Shown in pieces: positions 34,734 through 45,467 of a DNA stretch of 64,000 bases (positions are counted from its first letter, which is position 1; each line of letters opens with the position of its first letter). The DNA is from Lamellibrachia satsuma (Eukaryota; Annelida; Polychaeta; Sabellida; Siboglinidae). The stretch lies in the NCBI GenBank assembly GCA_033239005.1, contig BSQZ01000006.1, forward strand, positions 10,073,162 through 10,137,161, given 5' to 3'. The notes under the pieces were generated by a model, which was not told the origin of the DNA, made no database searches, and saw only the letters and a list, made by a program, of their open reading frames with translations. The position numbers and the translations under genes were made by a program.

Positions 34734-35236
34734 GGAGATACAGTACCCGCACAGTTAGTACAACGTCAGAGAGACCGACGCTACGTTCTTCCTCGGCGAA
34801 CATGACTCTAAAGCTGTCCTGCCGAGCGGCACGATCGATGCTGGGTATTACTACGGAACCAACCGGTTGAAACAGCACGTAGACAAGGCACTGGCGGACA
34901 TGTCGACGCATACGAAAGGCGAAACTGAGCTACAGCGACATCACTCAAAAAGTGACCTTGCACATGACGCCGAATACCGGATTTAACATACCTTACTCGA
35001 GTTCGCTGGGATTCCTGCTAGGTTTCGCTCCGTCTGTCAGCGTCAGTCCAACGACCGTGCTGGATAGCGAGTACATCTTCCAGAGACGAGGAACACACCG
35101 GCTAGGTCTGAGTCCATTAGCCACCGTCAAATCGACCGACGTGTACACTTACCGCAAAGAAGGCGATGCCGTGGTGGACATGAACCAAGGGTTCGATACT
35201 CTACGTCTACACGGACGTCGTGTAGTCTCGTTGTAA
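34734..35236 (+). pseudogene. Maverick-like minor capsid relic, middle piece
   Basis: Right after CR1 copy B the reading resumes with EIQYP. An in-frame TAG follows within four codons, and then SGTIDAGYYYGTNRL. A frameshift near 34950 moves the frame, which continues through QKVTLHMTPNTGF, SLGFLLGFAP and DMNQGFDTL. These motifs in this order fit the penton-type minor capsid protein of Polinton/Maverick elements. The stretch is GC-rich with many CG dinucleotides. It ends at a 965-bp insertion. It is certainly non-functional. Confidence 0.65.
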
Positions 35237-36188
35237 GATACATGCCTCCCTCTTCTTGTCTTCTGCGGGGCCGCACGCAATGGTCCAGGAGGCATTTCTC
35301 ACAACGAAAGATAGTTTGATTGTCCGTCGTTTTTGCGCTCGCCAGGTCGAGATTTATAACTGAATTTGTACTCACTCGACCAATGAGTACATAGAATACT
35401 ACAGAAATGTAGTCAACGCATTGTCCAGGTTCGAAACGATTTTCATCTTGTACATCAGACGGTTACGTACATAGTAGCAATATAATCACGCACAAAAACA
35501 ATTAAATGACAGTGAAGATAGATATCACTGTCAACCGTAAAGAAAAGTAGTGAATGTAAACATCCCTTAGACACTTAATGTCTAGAAGATTAAAAAGAAA
35601 CATGGTTAAATCTGACCGGTAATTTTGAAGCCTAATGCTAAAGCAGGTATGGCCCGCCAGGACCACCCTTACCGATAATTTAGATACCTAAAAATGTAGC
35701 TTGTGCCGGCCCTTGCAATCCCTCCTCCGGGGTATTTATACTCCCACTTTTCCAAAATCAGACGCCGTCACTAGGGGCGCTGTGATTGCTTAAATACCCA
35801 ATACGCTTAACTATTGGTCAACTTGTTAAATCCACCCACCCTCTCAACCGCTGGACAATGACGTCTGCACGTCTTCCTTGCCCAGTTTGAAAGTTAAACT
35901 TTTGAACTCTTAAGAGCTGGGCCAAATCCAGGGTTCCCAGGGCTCGGTTCCCCAATTACGTTGACCCTCGAGTCAGAGCAATTTAGCAAATGTCAGGATT
36001 AAAGGGAAGTACCATCAATCTTAGGCACCATATGGATTGTGTCCATATCCACTTGGGTGGTTTAACTATAAACTTTTAGAAACCTTTTTTTCTGTTGCTA
36101 ATCTAGGCTTAATACATCGAATAAACCTCCATATGACTTACTAACATTAGCGCATAAAAACTAATTAAATCAAACTGGCCTATACTTT
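35224..36188. other. 965-bp insertion of unknown type in the capsid relic
   Basis: A 9-bp direct repeat, acgtcgtgt, flanks the segment (35215-35223 and 36189-36197), and the capsid-like reading continues on its far side. The interior has no terminal inverted repeat I can see. A short minus-strand reading near 35250-35375 contains two cysteine pairs (CEKCLLDHC), but nothing is recognised. Confidence 0.55.
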
Positions 36189-36420
36189 ACGTCGTGTCGT
36201 CGGCGACAGTCTCGTGCCGTTGTTGAGGATCGTTCCGATCTATGGACTGCACGGTATGACGATCTCGAAACATTTCGATCACGTCCAATACCTACCCTTG
36301 GCCTTGGTGCTCAAAAAATTCGGCACGATCCTGATCGATATAAGGGACCATACCGGACTACACATGCCATTCGAACGCGGTAAGGTGAAGGTCATTTTCG
36401 TCGTCGCAAGACCGGTGTAA
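36189..36420 (+). pseudogene. Maverick-like minor capsid relic, C-terminal piece
   Basis: The reading contains VVGDSLVPLLRIVPI, HFDHVQYLPLA, TILIDIRDHTG and ends FERGKVKVIFVVARPV with a stop at 36418. The VVGDxxVPLLR motif, the late DIRDxTGxxxPFxxGKV pattern and the position at the very C-terminus are the strongest match to the Maverick penton family in this locus. Confidence 0.7.
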
Positions 36421-36759
36421 CGGGCCCAGAGTAGTCCCGTGCCGAAAGTCAGCGGAAGTATGCATTTTGCGTATTGCGCATGCGCGCGCAAACGCAGTAG
36501 ACGCCATGCAACCCGATTGAGCAACGTGACCTCAGGTAACCCGATCAACTTTGATCCCGTGCCAGGAGTATGCAGACTTAGCGAGACTAATACAGATTCA
36601 GGTGACCCACATGACCCCCACGATGTTGACCTTATTTTGTCAGCGAGGCCTTTTTAAGAAAGTTGAAAGTCATTTGATTAGAACGTGGAAACTGATGTAG
36701 CATCAGAAGAGATGTAGGCGAGACGAAAAGTACAAAAAAGAATATGGAGTGCATCAAAC
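36421..36759. other. No gene recognised
   Basis: GC-richer sequence continues to about 36560, possibly still virus-like, and then grades into AT-rich flank. I see no reading frame I can name. Confidence 0.4.
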
Positions 36760-36814
<55 letters not shown>

Positions 36815-36835
36815 ATATGTATATATATGTATATA

Positions 36836-36880
<45 letters not shown>

Positions 36881-36894
36881 GTGTATATATATAC

Positions 36895-36984
<90 letters not shown>
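36760..36984. repeat. Long (AT)n microsatellite with GT interruptions
   Basis: About 225 bp of at/ta dinucleotides are interrupted by gtatat and catgtg words. Open frames on both strands in this tract (poly-Tyr/Ile) are artefacts. Confidence 0.95.
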
Positions 36985-37495
36985 CCATTATTTGGTAATG
37001 CCCATTATGTTAAATCACCAGTGACCAAGTGTAGGAGTGCAAGCACCCAAATGAAATGTTAGACAATTTGCATTTGAAAGAAGTACGATTATCAAACGAC
37101 AAAAGGACGTGGCTATTTGCACAGCTGCTCTGCAGGTCCCTCTATTAATTACCAAAAGTGTGGTTGTTATTATTTGCAGAGCTGCACTAGGTTTTGGCAT
37201 TGCAGAAATAGTTATTGCTATTTGCAAAATTACCATATTGGTATGGTCATTAATGATAATGTTAATTATATATTGTGTCACTTAAGTTATGGCTTCTTAC
37301 ATGAGGCTTGTCTTGCTGTTTCTACAAAGTAGAAGATTAAATGGCTTCACTTCTAGTATAACAGCCACCTAGTCCATTAAGCTACTTCTTGTTCACTGGT
37401 TCAGTAGTGCACATGTATTACTAAGTCAGAGCAAAGTTGCTGTGTTACAGCATTACACATTTTACGTCTACATGCTTCAAGGAGGTAGACCTAGG
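36985..37495. other. No gene recognised
   Basis: I see no supported feature between the AT tract and the hAT relic. Confidence 0.45.
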
Positions 37496-38420
37496 CTAAA
37501 GATACAATATGGCAGCACTTCACTCATGTTGAAGTTGCTGGGAAAGCATTGGCTAGGTGCAACTACTGCAGGATGTGGTCCCATCATAACAACTGTGCAA
37601 TATTTACAAATGAGGTAGGAATGAGTAATAGTAGTTATGAATATGATTTAATGTTTTTTTTTTGGTAAATTAAATAACAACATTGCAGTAAATGTTTGAT
37701 CTCTTGAATTATAAGCTGTAAGCATTTGTCACACACAACTTGATAAAGAAGCTTCCAAATGTCAGTTATTTTGGTAAGAGAGTGAGAAATAGATCAATAC
37801 TAGCCATGTTGTCATTTAATCCTGGTCCCTTTCATTGCATTTAGCAGATATGCATACTTTACTTTAATAGTTTAACACTATTCACCGGATATTGAATGGA
37901 TTAAATGTGTCATTGTGGCAGATACCACGTGGCTTATAGTGGGTGATAACAAACATGTAGCCAAAACAGTTTTGGCGACACAGGCAGACACCATAGCTAA
38001 AACAAATTATAAGTACTTGTTTGTTTACATTTCCAGACAGCAGCTGAACCTGTGAATGAGCCAACAGCCATGCCTGCTACTCCTCTAACTACCAAGCATC
38101 CCTTGGGCCAAGATCTTAATCAAGAATCCCCGATCAAAGTCATTATTCAGTGGAACATCTCATCTCTTCTCACCAAAACAAATACTGTTACCGAAGACAA
38201 CCTGGACGTTCTTGTTGCAAAGTTCTTCTACTCGTGCAATATCCCCTTCACTGTATCAGATCACCCAGGGTTCGCAGTGTGACTCTCCTTGGTATTCTCT
38301 GATGAATTGAAGTCACAAATGAAACATCTCAAGGATCAAACTGTCACACTGATAGAGGATGGATGGTCGAATATCCATAATGATCCCGTCCTTGCTACAA
38401 CTGTACAGAAGAGGTTTAAC
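37496..38420 (+). pseudogene. hAT transposase relic with an intron (BED finger part)
   Basis: Exon 1 (to 37614) reads WQHFTHVEVAGKALARCNYC then MWSHHNNC, a BED-type zinc finger. It ends at a donor gag/gtagga. Exon 2 begins after tttccag at about 38038 in the same phase. It encodes a proline/threonine linker, then VAKFFYSCNIPFTVSDHPGF, a TGA, then TVTLIEDGWSNIHNDPVL. The DGWS motif with the preceding SxxPFxxxxxPxF segment is the start of the hAT catalytic core, so the first catalytic Asp may be the one in DGWS. Later core parts and the C-terminal dimerisation domain are missing. Confidence 0.75.
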
Positions 38421-39599
38421 CAAGCAGTCGTCTGATCAATGAGTAGCGGGAACTGGCCCACCAGTGGCTCACAGAGAACAATTCAGACTACCTCCCAGCA
38501 GCCATTGTTTTTGAAACAGAGTCTGCGCCACTCCCACCATCCTTCTTTGAAGCATGCATCCAGAATTGTGGTGGTAAGGGCTTAGAACAGTTACTCTGCC
38601 ACATGGTATTGTTCTAGTTTCGTTGCACACAGCTTGTGTGTCAGCCTTGTGCAACGTTTGGAATAACTCACACAAAGCTGATAATTCATTAGGCTTGTGT
38701 TCTGCTATTGAATGCTACGTGGCAAGCATGAGGTAGAGGACTGAATCACTGTCAGACTTTCACTGTCACAGGAGATTTATGCCAGAGGACCTAGACGAAT
38801 AAATACTTATTAAATGTACAACGACAGTTTAACAAAAGTACTAAAAACTTAATATGTTGTCTGTTTTATATTATTTTACTTTCTTCCATTTTTTCCCGAA
38901 AGAAAGTGGAAGAAATCCCTTTCTTCCACTTTCTTCCAGGCTTCCCCGGTTGACTATCACAAAAAATATACATTTAAAAAAATACTTGCTATTTATATTG
39001 TAATGGCCTTATTGAGTTGTACGTTTATATTATTATTTTGGATTTGGCCACCTGGACCATTAAAAAATTTTTTTATTAAGGGTAGCTGCTAATGTCTCGG
39101 CTTTTGTGGTTGGTTCGAATCCAACTGGTATATGCACTTTGTGCAAAAATACCCCTGGCATGGGCTTATTTACTGATACATTGCATCTCCTCTTATGATT
39201 ATTTTTAAATTGAATGAAAATGCACTTACAGTGATCCAAAGTTAGCATATTAATATATACATAACATCTGATCCATCTCATGTTAGCTTTATTTACCAAA
39301 GGCCACCAATAAAACCAGCTCAACATTTAACAACATTTATATTGCTAAACTTCATTTTGGAATTAATTTAAGAAGCATGTAGTTATGTCAAGCTATCAAA
39401 ATACAATGATGACATTGTGTGATTGACTTATACTTGATAGGGACTATATACCTATACATCAGATAGGTGTCATATGGAGGGCCCATTATGAATTTATGGA
39501 AACTTTTTGAACTGCTGAAATCGGCTGAATATATATATATATATATATATATTTTCATGTTGGGATGCATATAGCTTGACACTGGCTATAGAAAATATA
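38421..39599. other. No gene recognised
   Basis: The first part may be decayed hAT sequence. A 22-bp (AT)n run lies at about 39530. Nothing else is supported. Confidence 0.45.
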
Positions 39600-39820
39600 T
39601 ATTAACATTTCGGCGGCATTTTAAAACCTACCTATTTGACCTGGTCTAACCTTCTTAGCTCCTCAGTGCACCACCATCACTGTTGACGATCTGGAATTGA
39701 ATTTGGGGTAAGATTTGCCTAACACTTTGGTATTGGTGCGCTGCTGAGTTCAGTTTTCTGAAGATTTTAGTGCTATAGAAATCTTCTTTATTGTATTGTA
39801 CTGTATTGTATAGCTACATC
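39600..39820 (+). mobile_element. 3' end of a LINE
   Basis: A short reading RRHFKTYLFDLV followed by a stop resembles the very C-terminus of LINE ORF2 proteins. About 160 bp of UTR with gattttagtgctatagaaat follows, and then an (attgt)n tail (tattgtattgtactgtattgta). Only the 3' end is present, as in 5'-truncated insertions. Confidence 0.6.
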
Positions 39821-40082
39821 ATTTCTAATGTTAGATTCTAAAAGCCTGTGTCCCAATTACTATATATTCAATAAATAAATCTTGTGCTATGTGCAACCTG
39901 AATATATAGTATTTTGCTAATTTAGCAAACAGTGTAACCATTACTTTGTCAGATCTTTCCACAAATTGTTCCCCAAGTGATTTTGCTACTACAAGTGATG
40001 CTGTTAAGGATATATCATTTTACTTACAGTACTTTATAAAAAATGCCTATAACTATGATCAATAATTGCAGACACTGGAGCG

Positions 40083-40221
40083 TTAGTGTATATCCACCAC
40101 ATACGTTAGTGTATATCCCATCACATACGTTAGTGTATATCCCACCACATACGTTAGTGTATATCCCACCACATACGTTAGTGTATATCCCACCACATAC
40201 GTTAGTGTATATCCCCCACAT
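40083..40221. repeat. 24-bp minisatellite, about 6 units
   Basis: The unit acgttagtgtatatcccaccacat repeats with little variation. It runs straight up to the first integrase exon. The period is a multiple of three, so several frames stay open through it. Confidence 0.95.
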
Positions 40222-43200
40222 ACGCACATACACCAGAAGATTGTGACTGATGAGAAAGAGAGAGACAAGATCTTGTGCCATATTCACTCTGCGCCACCTG
40301 CTGGCCACAGTGGCATCAATGCTACTGTGGACAAAATTAGCCAGCGGTATTACTGGAAAGGCTTGAACGAGGACGTAAAAATCTACGTAAGTGATTAAAA
40401 TACATCTGCTGGATATTGTGTTAGAAATGTAAGTGTTACGTAAATATATTGCTGTGTGTATTATAAATTGTAAAAAAAAAATTTTTTATAGAACATTTCA
40501 TTTTTTAATCCCAATAGTACATTTTTTGCCATAATAGCCATGTAATGCCAAGTCTCTTAAAAAAATTATATATAGAATGAATACACCAGATTGAAGTAAA
40601 TTTTGTCCAGGAAGTTTATGTAATGTCTTAGCAAAAATAACCTGATAGCCAAACAATTGAAAAACTTTTAACTTTGAGGCTGCATCGAACTTTTGTGTGC
40701 CCTTAATCTGAATATGTTTATTACTGGATTGTTTAATTTGTAGGCCCTCTACCTGAGACCCAGAATGGTTTCAAGTATATTATGACACTAACTGATTACT
40801 TCACAAAGTATGTGGAGTTGTATCCCCTGAGACGGAAGTCTGGCGATTGTGTGGTGAAAAGCTTGAAAAGCTTCATTTGCAGGCATGTAATTTCTGGATA
40901 GTTTAGTTTTAATTCAGCATGTAAAGCTTCCCCTACAAATTAAACCTATCAGCAGCATTGCCTGATCAAGTAGAGCTAACAGAAATTTCCTTTTGATGTT
41001 TTGTGCATTCACCTGTTTCACACAATCAAGACAGCAAGTGGTCACTAAGTACACCTACAACCGATTTAGAAAATTTCCTACTAATACAATTACCACCCCT
41101 GGCTTGAGAGGATGATTCCGGGTAACGGAGCAGACAAGGTTGCTTTAAAGCTAAATTGTTACATTTTGTCAGCCAACATTTCTGATGTGGTAATGTTGTT
41201 TTACAGATATGGTGCTCCCAAGAAATTGCTGTCAGACCAGGGGCGAGAATTTGTCAATCGCTTGAACACTGACTTGGCAAAGAAGTTTGACATTGACCAT
41301 ATGGCTACAGCAGCATACCATCCACAAACTAATGGACTCAATGAGAGGTAGCATCTAAGATTGTATTATTAAACATTATGTAGTAAAACGAATGTTCACA
41401 GATTAGATTTATGGTTTATGTTTAAACAAATGTTTTTCAAATAATGTTTTTTTTAACAAACTGATATTAAGATAACTAGCAAATATAATTTTGTTAACAT
41501 GTACTTTTTTCTCAAATATTTTTGGTCAAATTTAACAAAATAAAATATTACATGTCGTATTAATTAATAGTATGGTATTATTGTTGTTGCTAGTAGCAGT
41601 AAACACATTAATGCTGTGCTATTTAGTATTGTATTCTACTATGTTTGAAAATAAACATTATTATTACAAATTTTCCACCATTGACCATATATATTTTTGC
41701 AGAACCAACCAGACACTTAAGATGAGGCTCAGTAAGCTAGTAGCTGACTACCAGACTGACTGGGATGAGTATCATGAGGAGGTGGCCTTCAGTCTCCACA
41801 CATAGAGACAGGCATCTACAAAGTACACCCCGTTCTTTCTTATGTACAACAGACACCCACGTCTGCCTGTGGAGGTACTTATAACATTACTTTCTTTCAT
41901 TGCATAAATTATAATCATCACTGAATATCATATGTTACATGCCTTTTTTATAGAATACTTTCTTGTGTAATGATTGCAATGCAATATACATGTATTAATT
42001 GGTTTTTATATAAATAATTAAATGTGAAGCATAATTATATTTTATTCTTACATATTTATGATATCCATAACAACTTATCAAACTTGTTTGGCCATCTTCA
42101 GCATTTGACAATAATATCTCCATACTGTTTTCTATTCCGATTTATTATAATTATAGATGGATGGTGTTGACCGGGATGATGATGTTGACATCCCAACATT
42201 TCTGGAACACGATGTGGACAGATATCAACATGATCTTGTTACACAGGTTCAAATGGTTCATGAGCAGGTGTGTAAAAGTGGTCCACTTTTGTATCATAAT
42301 ATGTGTTTGTATCATAATTTGTGGATGTATACACCATGGCATAGGCATGGGGTCATTAACTTGAAAAGTTTATTAATTACAATACAATTAACTCATAAAA
42401 GTGCAGATATTTGGAACTACCTAGCATATCGCTATATTTTGTTGAAGAATTCCAATATTACTCCCATATTTTCATTTTGTATTCTATTATGTCCTATGGA
42501 TTTTAGATCAAAAGTGGATGGGCACACTGGTACTTCTAACTGGCAATGTGTGACATTTAAGTCTGTCATCCAAGTATGTTCTATATAGCACCATGATTTT
42601 CCAGGTTCATGCAAATGTTGAAACTGCACAAGAGCGGCAGACTAAGCACTACCGAAAAAGACAAACAAAGGGAGTCAAAACATAGGACGTGAAAATAGGT
42701 GACATGGTGCTGAGAAGGCACATGAGGAATGTCGGGAGGAAGGGTGGGAAACTACAGCCACAGTGGATAGGACCATGCAGGTAACTGAATCAGCCACTTG
42801 ACTTGGTCGAAATTGATTCTCAATATCTAATAAATATTTACTATGTCACCTTTACTTGTAAGAAATAGTAAGATGGGCTAATATTATTTTGTTGGAATGA
42901 AATCTAGTATTTCTTATCCAGGTTTTAGAGAACAGAGGTCACCAAAACTCTTCAAGAGATCATTGAGAATTACACTGTACTAAGTTGGGTTTGTCTGGTA
43001 AATCATATGACAAACCATGATCGCTAGAGGAAATTCGTGTCACTACAAAAAGTGGTTCATTTTCCCCAGGATCACAAACATTGGGCCGAAATACCAGGTA
43101 ACATTGGCAAACAAGGCTGGTGCTGTCCTGAAGACAAAGGTGGCCTAAGACCAGTTGAAACATTACCACACACCTCACCTTCCTATCACACAGACTACTC

Positions 43201-43270
43201 CACACAGTCTTCCTACCACACAGACAACTCCACACACTCTTCTTACCACACAGACCACTTACTTAGTCTA
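40222..43270 (+). pseudogene. Intron-containing Gypsy-type (GIN/Ginger-like) integrase
   Basis: Six exons are visible, at 40222-40386, 40744-40882, 41207-41347, 41703-41874, 42157-42267 and 42605-42780, plus a C-terminal remnant near 43095-43270. Phases agree from the second exon on. The first exon has the histidine half of the HHCC finger (CHIHSAPPAGHSG). The core has TLTDYFTKYVELYPL, LLSDQGREFVNRL and NGLNER, a D,D(35)E triad with exact 35-residue spacing. The cysteine half of the finger is missing. In-frame TAG codons occur at 41803 and 42683. One intron starts with GC. Multi-exon integrases of this type are known as GIN1-like genes and Ginger DNA transposons. This copy is dead. Confidence 0.8.
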
Positions 43271-43410
43271 GATATTTGATAAGGAATAATGATGTCAGAA
43301 TGTTCACTGGATTATATTAAAGGTTAATATAATCACAATCACACTTGTTGTTTCCCGGGGATCTCTTCAGTTTAATTTACTGTCTACTAAATGGTTCATA
43401 ATGTGATGTA

Positions 43411-44215
43411 AATATGTGTGACCAGAAAAGTGTGTCTATGTTATCTATGAGTTAATTATTAATGGAAAAACATAATTGTATTTTTGTATAATTGGATGTT
43501 AATTTATTACTTGTTTGATTAAATATTATGATAGGCCATATTTGTAGAAATGTTGTGCTGTCTGCCAGTGCAGTATTATACAAAGAACTATATTGTTTCG
43601 ATCATTGTACATGTATATCAATCATCATATATAAAAAAAATAATAAAATAAAAAAATATATTAATATATATACTTTAATAATGGCAGCAATAAATATGTG
43701 TAACCAGAAAAGTGTGTCTATGTTATCTCTGAGTTAATTATTAATGGAAAAACATAATTGTATTTTTGTATAATTGGATGTTAATTTATTACTTGTTTGA
43801 TTAAATATTATGATAGACCATATTTGTAGAAATGTTGTGCTGTCTGCCAGTGCAGTATTATACAAAGAACTATATTGTTTCGATCATTGTACATGTATAT
43901 CAATCATCATATATAAAAAAAATAATAAAATAAAAAAATATATTAATATATATACTTTAATAATGGCAGCAATAAATATGTGTAACCAGAAAAGTGTGTC
44001 TATGTTATCTCTGAGTTAATTATTAATGGAAAAACATAATTGTATTTTTGTATAATTGGATGTTAATTTATTACTTGTTTGATTAAATATTATGATAGAC
44101 CATATTTGTAGAAATGTTGTGCTGTCTGCCAGTGCAGTATTATACAAAGAACTATATTGTTTCGATCATTGTACACGTCTGTCAATCATCATATATATAT
44201 ATAAATAATAATGTA
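43411..44215. repeat. 282-bp tandem repeat, nearly three copies
   Basis: The phrase gtgaccagaaaagtgtgtctatg or its variant starts at about 43417, 43699 and 43981, giving an exact period of 282 bp. The second and third units are almost identical; the third degrades near its end. Each unit encodes the same meaningless 69-codon frame. The array starts just after the integrase remnant and may come from its 3' flank. Confidence 0.95.
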
Positions 44216-44231
44216 TATTATTACGTGGCAC

Positions 44232-44470
44232 GTTTGACATCCTCTATCTTCATGGCGTGTGGTATACTGGACGGTGCAATGAAGTTTGCGTAATCTTCAG
44301 CCATTTTCTGGTGTCTGCGAGTCCCCGCCATAGTTATCGGGTTCCTGGACATATAGTCTGTTGGATTTTTGTTTCCATGTATGTATCTCAGAATGAAGTT
44401 GTATGGTTGAAGTCGAAGACCCTGTCGCTCAATGCGCAGTGGCGGCCTGGCTTTCTTCCATTAATCACTG
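44232..44470 (-). pseudogene. Ty3/gypsy pol fragment after the RNase H domain
   Basis: The minus-strand reading contains RIERQGLRLQPYNFILRYI, then GNKNPTDYMSRNP and EDYANFIAPSSIPHAMKIED. The RIERxxLRLQxYxFxxxYxxGxxNPxDYxSR pattern marks the end of the RNase H region of many Ty3/gypsy polyproteins. It directly follows a LINE endonuclease fragment on the same strand, so the two were joined by rearrangement or nested insertion. Confidence 0.8.
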
Positions 44471-44479
44471 ATATCGTTA

Positions 44480-45140
44480 AACAGAATGCCACAGGTGATA
44501 TTGTGCCGCAATTCATTTGTGAATATGTTGTCTATTAGGGTAGCTGAAATGTATGTAATTCTGGTTGGCTTATCAATTAGAGGGTAGACCTAGGCTATAC
44601 ATCAAATCAAGAAAGTTTTTAGTATTGCTATGGTGTTCATGCTTTAACAAATCAATATTCTGGTCCGTACACAGAAATATTGTTTTGAGTGCTTTTACAT
44701 CACTTAAAATGTGTTGTATTGTTTCACAAAATATATCTAAATTTGAACCAGGGATTCTGTATATACAATTGATAATAACATTAGTGTCATTCTTTATGGC
44801 TAGTTCTACCGTAACACATTCAATAATGTTTTCAACTTTCGTGGTTTTTGTTTCAAGTAGTCTGCATGTTAGTTCGTTGCATATATATAATGCAACACCA
44901 CAGTCTTACGGGTTTCTCTAGTTACACGATAAGCACTTTAGTCAATTAGATTCAAATCATCTATAATATTCGGTTCAGCCCATGTTTCGGATACAGCGAT
45001 GATATCAAATTTCACATGTAATTCTTGTAGATAGTCATTAATTTTCTGTAAGTTTGCCTTATGACTTCTGGCATTAAAGTGAATTAATGATAAGCCATTA
45101 AGCTTACATATGTTATTATTGAATTCTGAATCAGTATAAT
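44480..45140 (-). pseudogene. LINE endonuclease domain fragment
   Basis: The minus-strand reading shows LSLIHFNARSHKANL, VKFDIIAVSETWAEPNIID, then GVALYI, VNCIYRIPGS-like sequence (INCIYRIPGSNLDI) and NELRHNITCGILFNDISDH. These are apurinic-type endonuclease motifs in order. Frame shifts occur near 44930 and 44590. The family is different from the CR1 copies. The fragment ends near ISD-H where the gypsy fragment begins. Confidence 0.8.
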
Positions 45141-45467
45141 GATCACATTTTGATGTTGAATTATTATAGAAGTTGTTAACTGGATCAATATCATTTTCAA
45201 AGTCGAAACTATTATAATCAGAATAGTTGGAAGAGCTGAATTCAAACTGGGAACATATATCAACTAATTTTTAAAGGTTTATGCAACAACTGTTGCTGAT
45301 AAATAGATAATCTATATATAAAACAAATGTGGTAGTTATGTAGCATATAACAAAATAACACACAGCCCACACACCATACCATGTGTGTCCACAATAATAA
45401 CATAGCTAGAAAGAAGTATGCAGCGTCCAGTACTAGAACGATGTTTGCACAATAACAACAACATTAT
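45141..45467. other. No gene recognised
   Basis: AT-rich sequence lies between the LINE fragment and the fold-back element. Confidence 0.5.

Noticed and set aside
36744..37024. Several Tyr/Ile-repeat open frames on both strands
   Set aside because: They are translations of an (AT)n microsatellite; the same applies at 55218-55508, 61601-61660 and 62940-63010.
40024..40308. Open frames with CGGIYTNV-type repeats
   Set aside because: They are translations of the 24-bp minisatellite.
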